Part shown: positions 6,723 to 10,934 of the stretch, one piece after another | Position numbering within the stretch: the first letter of the stretch is position 1 | Layout of the letters: every line of letters begins with the position of its first letter | Assembly (NCBI GenBank): GCA_946405475.1 | Contig: CAMJHI010000051.1 | Location: 1-10,934, forward strand | Reading direction: 5' to 3' | Origin: an uncultured Clostridia bacterium | GTDB taxonomy: Bacteria > Bacillota > Clostridia > Oscillospirales > Acutalibacteraceae | DNA length: 10,934 bases | Made by a program: the position numbers and the translations under genes | Notes under the pieces: model-generated | Databases searched by the model: none | The model's input: only the letters and a program-made list of their open reading frames with translations | What the model was told of the DNA's origin: nothing

Positions 6723-6744
6723 CTTTTCTCTCTCATGGTATGGT
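6716..6744 (+). promoter_or_regulatory. Sigma-A promoter of the alpha/beta hydrolase gene
   Basis: TTGACA (6716-6721), a 17-bp spacer, and TATGGT (6739-6744), preceded by TG at 6736-6737 in the extended -10 position. Transcription should begin near 6751. This removes the in-frame ATG at 6735 from consideration and places the true start at 6777. Confidence 0.8.
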
Positions 6745-6776
6745 TTATTTATTCCTATATAAAAGAGGCGCGCATC

Positions 6777-7598
6777 ATGCAAAAAATCATCAGCGTTCTG
6801 CTCGTGTTCGTTTCATTTTTCACGGCGCACTGGGCGCAACTTGAAATCAGGCTCAACCCCGAAAAATACAACCTCGTCGACCCGGACGTCTCCGCCCTGC
6901 CCGCGCCCGTGGAAGAACCGGCCGCGGATGATTTCGTGCAGCTCAGCGAGGTGAAAATGCACTATCTCGTCTACGGCGACGGGGAGCAGCCGCTCATTCT
7001 CATCCACGGCAACGGCGGCAGCGCGAATTCGCTTCAAAGCCTCGCGCAGTTATTGGCCAACCACTACACCGTTTACGTCATCGAAAGCCGCTGCCACGGG
7101 CAGAGCAGCGACCCCGGCGCGATCACCTATGAGCTCATGGCCAGGGACGTGGCCGAATTTGCGCAGGCGCTCGGGCTGGAAAAGCCCATCCTGATGGGGC
7201 ACAGCGACGGCGGCATGGTCACGCTCGCCGCAGCCGCCAACGACCCGGATTTGCCCGGCGCGATCATTTCCTGCGGCTCTAACTCTAAGCCCTCGGGCTT
7301 CTGGCCATATTTTCCGGCCGGTGTTTTCATCAAAAATTTGTTTCAGCACGACAAGCTCAACGACCTGATGCTGTATGAGCCGGACTTCACGGCCGAATAC
7401 CTCGGGCGCATCACCTGCCCGGCATACATCGTCTGCGGCGAATACGGCATTATGAAGCTGACCGATCACCTGTTTATTCACGAAAGCGTGCCCGGCAGCG
7501 ACATAGCTGTAGTGAAGGGAGCGGATCACGGCAATTATATGCGCGACGGCCGCGCCTATGTGCTGGCCATGGACTGGCTGACAACACAGGGGCTATGA
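6777..7598 (+). CDS. Membrane-anchored or secreted alpha/beta hydrolase with an altered catalytic triad
   Basis: The 273-residue product starts at 6777: AAGAGG is 8 nt upstream, and the alternative ATG at 6735 lies inside the promoter. Residues 1-20 form a hydrophobic signal or anchor. The alpha/beta-hydrolase domain follows (about 55-273). IHGNGG (His77-Gly81) forms the oxyanion region, GHSDGG carries the nucleophile Ser143, and GADHGNY carries the general base His251. The catalytic acid usually sits in a GE-x-D motif. Here the motif reads GEYG, with Gly224 (codon GGC) in place of Asp; Asp230 is the nearest acidic residue. The domain otherwise resembles proline-iminopeptidase/esterase-like hydrolases, but the substrate is unknown and activity may be reduced or lost. 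The gene is read away from the flavin operon. No terminator separates it from the flavodiiron gene. Confidence 0.85.
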   Translation: MQKIISVLLVFVSFFTAHWAQLEIRLNPEKYNLVDPDVSALPAPVEEPAADDFVQLSEVKMHYLVYGDGEQPLILIHGNGGSANSLQSLAQLLANHYTVYVIESRCHGQSSDPGAITYELMARDVAEFAQALGLEKPILMGHSDGGMVTLAAAANDPDLPGAIISCGSNSKPSGFWPYFPAGVFIKNLFQHDKLNDLMLYEPDFTAEYLGRITCPAYIVCGEYGIMKLTDHLFIHESVPGSDIAVVKGADHGNYMRDGRAYVLAMDWLTTQGL

Positions 7599-7599
7599 T

Positions 7600-7628
7600 T
7601 TGCTTTTCCGCGTTGCTTATGGTATAAT
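7600..7628 (+). promoter_or_regulatory. Extended -10 promoter of the flavodiiron gene
   Basis: A perfect TATAAT at 7623-7628 is preceded by TGG (7620-7622), an extended -10 element. A weak -35 (TTGCTT, 7600-7605) sits 17 bp upstream, directly after the hydrolase stop codon. Transcription should start near 7635, so the alternative TTG start at 7631 is unlikely. The flavodiiron gene can thus be expressed apart from the hydrolase gene, with possible read-through from it. Confidence 0.75.
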
Positions 7629-7657
7629 ATTTGATATTCCAGCAAGGAGGATATGAA

Positions 7658-9448
7658 ATGAAAATCACCAACGACGTCACTTATATCGGCGTGAACGACC
7701 ACGAGATCGACCTGTTTGAGGGGCAGTACGACGTGCCCAACGGCATGGCATACAATTCCTATCTGATCACCGACGAAAAAATCGCCGTGATGGACACGGT
7801 CGACCAGCGCTTCACCCACGAATGGCTGGATAATCTCGACAAGGCGCTCGACGGCAAAAAGCCCGATTACCTGATCGTGCAGCACATGGAGCCCGACCAT
7901 TCCGCCAACATCGTCAACTTCATGAAGAATTTCCCCAGCGCCACCGTCGTTTCTTCCGCCAAGGCGTTCGCCATGATGAAAAACTTTTTCGGCACGGAGT
8001 TTGAAGACAGACGCATTGTCGTGGGCGAAGGCGACACGCTCAAGCTTGGCAGACACACGCTCACCTTCGTCACCGCGCCCATGGTTCACTGGCCGGAAGT
8101 GATCGTTACCTATGACGACGTGGACAAAATCCTGTTCTCGGCCGACGGGTTCGGCAAATTCGGTGCGCTCGACGTGGAAGAGGATTGGGCGTGCGAAGCC
8201 CGGCGCTACTACGTGGGCATCGTGGGCAAATACGGCGCGCAGGTGCAGTCGCTCCTCAAAAAAGCCGCCGCGCTCGATATTGAGATCATCTGCCCGCTGC
8301 ACGGCCCCGTGCTGACCGAAGACCTCGGCTATTACCTGAACCTGTACAACATCTGGTCGTCCTACGGCGTGGAGACCGACGGCATCCTCATCTGCTACAC
8401 CTCGGTTTACGGCCACACCAAAAAGGCGGTGGAGCTGCTCGCCCAGAAGCTGAAAAGCAAGGGCTGCCCGAAGGTGGTCGTCAACGACCTGGCGCGCTGC
8501 GACATGGCCGAAGCCGTGGAGGACGCGTTCCGCTACGGCCGCATCGTGCTCGCCACCACCACCTACAACGCCGAAATCTTCCCGTTCATGCGTGAATTTA
8601 TCCACCACCTGACCGAGCGCGGGTTCAAAAACAAAACCGTCGGCATGATCGAAAACGGCTCGTGGGCACCCATGGCGATCAAGACCATGACCAAGCTGCT
8701 CGAGCCCTGCAAGAGCATCACCTACACCGAAAACAACGTCAAGATCCATTCCGCGCTCAACGAAACCAGCACCGCGCAGATCGAAGCGCTGGCGGACGAA
8801 TTGTGCAAGGATTATCTGGCCATGCAGGAAGAAACCGCCAACAAAAACGATCTGACCGCTCTGTTCAACATCGGCTACGGGCTGTACGTTGTGACCTCGA
8901 ACGACGGCAAGAAAGACAACGGCCTGATCGTGAACACCGTGTCGCAGGTGACCAGCTCGCCCAACCGCGTGGCGGTGTGCATCAACAAACAGAACTATTC
9001 CCACCACGTCATCAAACAGACGGGCAAAATGAACATCAACTGCCTGTCCGTCGAAGCGCCGTTCAGCGTGTTTGAAAGCTTCGGCTTCCGCAGCGGCCGC
9101 AACGTGGACAAATTTGCGGGCTACGAGCCCCTGCGCAGCGACAACGGGCTGGTGTTCCTGCCGCATTACACCAATTCGTTCCTGTCGCTGAAGGTGGAAC
9201 AGTACGTTGACCTGGACACCCACGGCATGTTCATCTGCGAAGTGACCGAGGCACGCGTGCTTTCCGACAAAGAGACCATGACCTACACCTATTATCAGAA
9301 CAACGTCAAGCCCAAGCCGCAGACCGAGGGCAAAAAGGGTTTTGTGTGCAAGATTTGCGGTTACGTCTATGAAGGCGACGAATTGCCGGAGGATTTCGTC
9401 TGCCCGCTGTGCAAGCACGGCCCCGCCGATTTTGAACCGATCGCATAA
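7658..9448 (+). CDS. Flavodiiron protein fused to flavin reductase and rubredoxin (FprA-Hrb type O2/NO reductase)
   Basis: This 596-residue protein combines four modules. Residues 1-240 are the metallo-beta-lactamase-like diiron domain with all ligands present: His76, Glu78 and Asp80 in HMEPDH (His81 adjacent), His144, Asp163 and His215. Residues 242-385 are a flavodoxin domain with the FMN loop TSVYGHT (248-254). Residues 398 to about 545 are a flavin-reductase-like domain. The end (about 562-596) is a rubredoxin with Cys564, Cys567, Cys582 and Cys585. In Moorella thermoacetica the first two modules are FprA and the last two are a separate protein, Hrb, which passes electrons from NADH to FprA for reduction of NO or O2 to N2O or water. 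Here the whole chain is one polypeptide, so it is predicted to be a self-contained cytoplasmic NAD(P)H-driven scavenger. AAGGAGG 8 nt before ATG 7658 fixes the start. A hairpin terminator follows. Confidence 0.95.
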   Translation: MKITNDVTYIGVNDHEIDLFEGQYDVPNGMAYNSYLITDEKIAVMDTVDQRFTHEWLDNLDKALDGKKPDYLIVQHMEPDHSANIVNFMKNFPSATVVSSAKAFAMMKNFFGTEFEDRRIVVGEGDTLKLGRHTLTFVTAPMVHWPEVIVTYDDVDKILFSADGFGKFGALDVEEDWACEARRYYVGIVGKYGAQVQSLLKKAAALDIEIICPLHGPVLTEDLGYYLNLYNIWSSYGVETDGILICYTSVYGHTKKAVELLAQKLKSKGCPKVVVNDLARCDMAEAVEDAFRYGRIVLATTTYNAEIFPFMREFIHHLTERGFKNKTVGMIENGSWAPMAIKTMTKLLEPCKSITYTENNVKIHSALNETSTAQIEALADELCKDYLAMQEETANKNDLTALFNIGYGLYVVTSNDGKKDNGLIVNTVSQVTSSPNRVAVCINKQNYSHHVIKQTGKMNINCLSVEAPFSVFESFGFRSGRNVDKFAGYEPLRSDNGLVFLPHYTNSFLSLKVEQYVDLDTHGMFICEVTEARVLSDKETMTYTYYQNNVKPKPQTEGKKGFVCKICGYVYEGDELPEDFVCPLCKHGPADFEPIA

Positions 9449-9464
9449 TAATTATATGAACAGC

Positions 9465-9507
9465 AAAAGCCTTGAAGTGATCGCTCGCTTCAAGGCTTTT
9501 TCCTTTT
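9465..9507. terminator. Rho-independent terminator, possibly bidirectional
   Basis: A 13-bp stem (AAAAGCCTTGAAG at 9465-9477 with CTTCAAGGCTTTT at 9488-9500) with a 10-nt loop is followed by TCCTTTT. It lies 16 nt after the flavodiiron stop codon. Four A residues at the left base give a T run on the minus strand, so it may also end the convergent surface-protein gene. Confidence 0.88.
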
Positions 9508-9519
9508 CTGATGTTGGGT

Positions 9520-10934
9520 TTATTGAGTCGTGACCGTGACCCACATGGCCGGGCAAATGCCCACCTTGCCGCCGTAATAGGGGGAGGACACAAAGCCGGT
9601 GTAGGTTTTCGGGTCGCGCAGCAGCCACGTGGTGATCTTGCTGCCTTCGACCGCATAATTGTGGGTCGCCACGCCGCGCGCCACGGCGTATTTGGTGGGC
9701 GTGCGGTATTTCAGACCGTATTTTTCCACCTCTTTCAGGCTGAGGAGGAAGATTTTATCGCTGGTGGCTTTTCCGCCGTCGCTCGTCGCGGCGACTTTCG
9801 TTGACAAAATACCGGCCTGCTCCGCTTCGGTGAAGGCGGTGGTGAGGAAGGTGCTGTTAAGCGACTGACGCAGCCAGCATTTTTCCCACGAAACGCGGGG
9901 ATTCTTCTTGTCAAGCGGCTGGCAATCCAGCGCGTATTTGCTGATGACGAGCGCCCTGCCCTTTTCGACGGCGAGCACCTGCCACTGCATTTTTTCCTTG
10001 CCGTTGCCCTTGTTGTTATCCTGCTCATAGGTGCCGATGGTGACGAGCTGCGACACCTTGACCCCGGCGGGCAGCAGGCCTTTTTTTGGTGCGGCGGTGG
10101 TAGGCGCGGCGGTGGTGGCGGCCGCCGTTGTTTTCTGTACGGCGGTCGTTTGCGCAGCGGAAGTCTGCGCGGCGGTGGTCGTTTGCGCGGCGGGCTTGTC
10201 GGCCTTAAACTGCTTGCCCAGCACCACGCCGGACACGATGATAATGGCCACAAGCAGCACCAGCACGATGATCACGGCCGGCTTCTTGCTCGATTTCACG
10301 GTCACGGCCGGCTCTTCGTTCCGGCCGGAAGGCTCCGCCGGATGAGAATCTTTTTTATCTTCTGCCTCAATGGGGCGCTTGCTGCCGACGAATTTATCAT
10401 AGCGCTGATCGAAATCGTCAATGATCTTTTTCACCGGTTCCGTTTCGGGTTCGGTTTCGGGTTCGGCTTCGACTTCCGGTTCAACCTCGGTTTCAGGCTC
10501 GGTTTCGACTTCGGGTTCAGCTTCGACTTCGGGCTCAGCTTCAGCTTCCGGTTCGGGCTCGACCTCGGGTTCAGCTTCGACTTCCGGCTCGGCTTCGACT
10601 TCGGGCTCAGCTTCGACTTCCGGTTCGTCCTCAACTTCGGGCTCGGTTTCGATTTCCGGCTCGGCTTCGACTTCGGGTTCGGATTCAACTTCCGGCTCGG
10701 CTTCGACTTCGGGTTCAGCTTCGACTTCGGGTTCGTCCTCGACTTCGGGTTCGTCCTCAACTTCGGGCTCGGCTTCGACTTCGGGCTCGGCTTCGACTTC
10801 GGGTTCAGCTTCGACTTCGGGTTCAGCTTCGACTTCGGGTTCAGCCTCTACTTCGGGTTCAGCCTCCACTTCGGGTTCAGCCTCCACTTCGGGTTCAGCC
10901 TCCACTTCGGGTTCGGCTTCCACTTCGGGCTCGG
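9520..10934 (-). CDS. Surface protein with acidic EPEVEA repeat, one TM helix and DUF6273 domain (partial, N-terminus outside window)
   Basis: The reading frame stays open to the right edge, so the N-terminus is missing; the GTG at 10923 lies inside the repeat and is not a credible start. From N to C the visible part has an acidic hexapeptide repeat (10934 to about 10435), a charged linker (including DFDQRYDKFVG), and a single hydrophobic helix (PAVIIVLVLLVAIIIVSGVV, about 10216-10280) after basic KSSKK. A stalk rich in Thr, Ala and Gln follows (about 10085-10195), then a C-terminal domain (about 9520-10050). That domain matches DUF6273: IGTYEQ, WQVLAVEKGRALVISKYALD, WLRQSLNSTFL, DKIFLLSLKEVEKYG, TTWLLRDP and a final PAMWV. 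This family is common in clostridial surface proteins and its function is unknown. The positive-inside rule places the repeat in the cytoplasm and DUF6273 outside. An N-terminal zinc ribbon, common in similar proteins, may lie beyond the edge. Confidence 0.85.
   Translation of the reverse strand, partial: EPEVEAEPEVEAEPEVEAEPEVEAEPEVEAEPEVEAEPEVEAEPEVEAEPEVEAEPEVEDEPEVEDEPEVEAEPEVEAEPEVESEPEVEAEPEIETEPEVEDEPEVEAEPEVEAEPEVEAEPEVEPEPEAEAEPEVEAEPEVETEPETEVEPEVEAEPETEPETEPVKKIIDDFDQRYDKFVGSKRPIEAEDKKDSHPAEPSGRNEEPAVTVKSSKKPAVIIVLVLLVAIIIVSGVVLGKQFKADKPAAQTTTAAQTSAAQTTAVQKTTAAATTAAPTTAAPKKGLLPAGVKVSQLVTIGTYEQDNNKGNGKEKMQWQVLAVEKGRALVISKYALDCQPLDKKNPRVSWEKCWLRQSLNSTFLTTAFTEAEQAGILSTKVAATSDGGKATSDKIFLLSLKEVEKYGLKYRTPTKYAVARGVATHNYAVEGSKITTWLLRDPKTYTGFVSSPYYGGKVGICPAMWVTVTTQ
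10435..10934 (-). repeat. 18-bp coding tandem repeat (EPEVEA minisatellite), continues past window edge
   Basis: About 27 consecutive copies of an 18-bp unit encode EPEVE followed by a variable residue (mostly A; also D, T, S, P, V). Copies near 10435-10560 are the most diverged (ETEPETEP, EPEAEA). Copies from about 10790 to the edge are nearly identical at DNA level, in short blocks that differ at the same bases. No stop codon interrupts the reading frame. The array reaches the right end of the window, so its true size is unknown and may be misassembled. Confidence 0.95.

Noticed and set aside
6755..6764. TATATAAAAG as a second -10 element for the hydrolase gene
   Set aside because: No -35 at suitable distance, and it would place the transcription start almost on the ribosome site.
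6735..6776. ATG at 6735 as start of the alpha/beta hydrolase
   Set aside because: It lies between the -35 and -10 of the gene's own promoter; ATG 6777 has AAGAGG at proper spacing and begins the signal sequence.
7556..9418. Long minus-strand open frame (620 codons) opposite the flavodiiron gene
   Set aside because: Antisense shadow of a well-supported gene; rich in His, Val, Ala and Asp with no domain signature or ribosome site.
10431..10760. Second minus-strand frame through the repeat (Lys/Pro/Ser/Asn-rich)
   Set aside because: An 18-bp repeat without stops is open in several frames; only the frame that continues into the transmembrane and DUF6273 parts is coherent.
10435..10934. CRISPR-like appearance of regularly spaced repeats
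   Set aside because: Units are contiguous 18-mers with no unique spacers and lie in a coding frame.

Overview
The window looks like chromosomal DNA from a high-GC member of the Clostridia, probably an uncultured gut Oscillospirales/Ruminococcaceae-type anaerobe. Several things point that way: strong Shine-Dalgarno sites and near-consensus sigma-A promoters in otherwise GC-rich DNA, a flavodiiron protein fused to a high-molecular-weight-rubredoxin-type module, a DUF6273 surface protein on a Thr/Ala stalk, and a beta-helix carbohydrate-active protein. The taxonomic call is inference. I see no rRNA, tRNA, CRISPR array, insertion sequence or phage gene.

Left part (1-4470, plus strand). A consensus promoter (91-120) drives a two-gene unit: a small secreted protein of unknown function and a secreted alkaline-phosphatase-superfamily phosphodiesterase, closed by a hairpin terminator at 1749. 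Next comes a large membrane protein in which five predicted transmembrane helices precede an outward-facing right-handed beta-helix resembling GH141-like or related glycoside hydrolases. A bidirectional terminator (4423-4470) separates it from the convergent genes that follow.

Middle part (4475-6722, minus strand). Four tightly packed genes form one operon, transcribed from a promoter at 6694-6722. In transcription order they are a GNAT acetyltransferase, a flavodoxin-fold protein with a four-cysteine iron-sulfur-flavoprotein-like motif, a cyclophilin-like lipoprotein, and a flavin-reductase-family protein. Overlaps of 8 and 4 nt and a 14-nt gap suggest translational coupling. The operon promoter is back-to-back with the promoter of the next plus-strand gene, and the two -35 boxes lie on the same seven bases.

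Right part (6716-9507, plus strand). This holds a membrane-anchored alpha/beta hydrolase that lacks the usual catalytic acid, then a flavodiiron protein with its own extended -10 promoter. The flavodiiron protein carries the diiron site, FMN domain, flavin-reductase domain and rubredoxin in one chain, so it is predicted to pass electrons from NAD(P)H to O2 or NO. With the flavin proteins of the middle operon it gives the region a redox/oxidative-stress theme.

Right edge (9520-10934, minus strand). A surface protein runs off the window. It has a long acidic EPEVEA repeat, one transmembrane helix, a Thr/Ala-rich stalk and a C-terminal DUF6273 domain. The most distinctive features are the shared -35 divergent promoter, the one-chain flavodiiron system, the coupled flavin operon containing a lipoprotein, and the 18-bp coding minisatellite. 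I found no clear defence system or mobile element.
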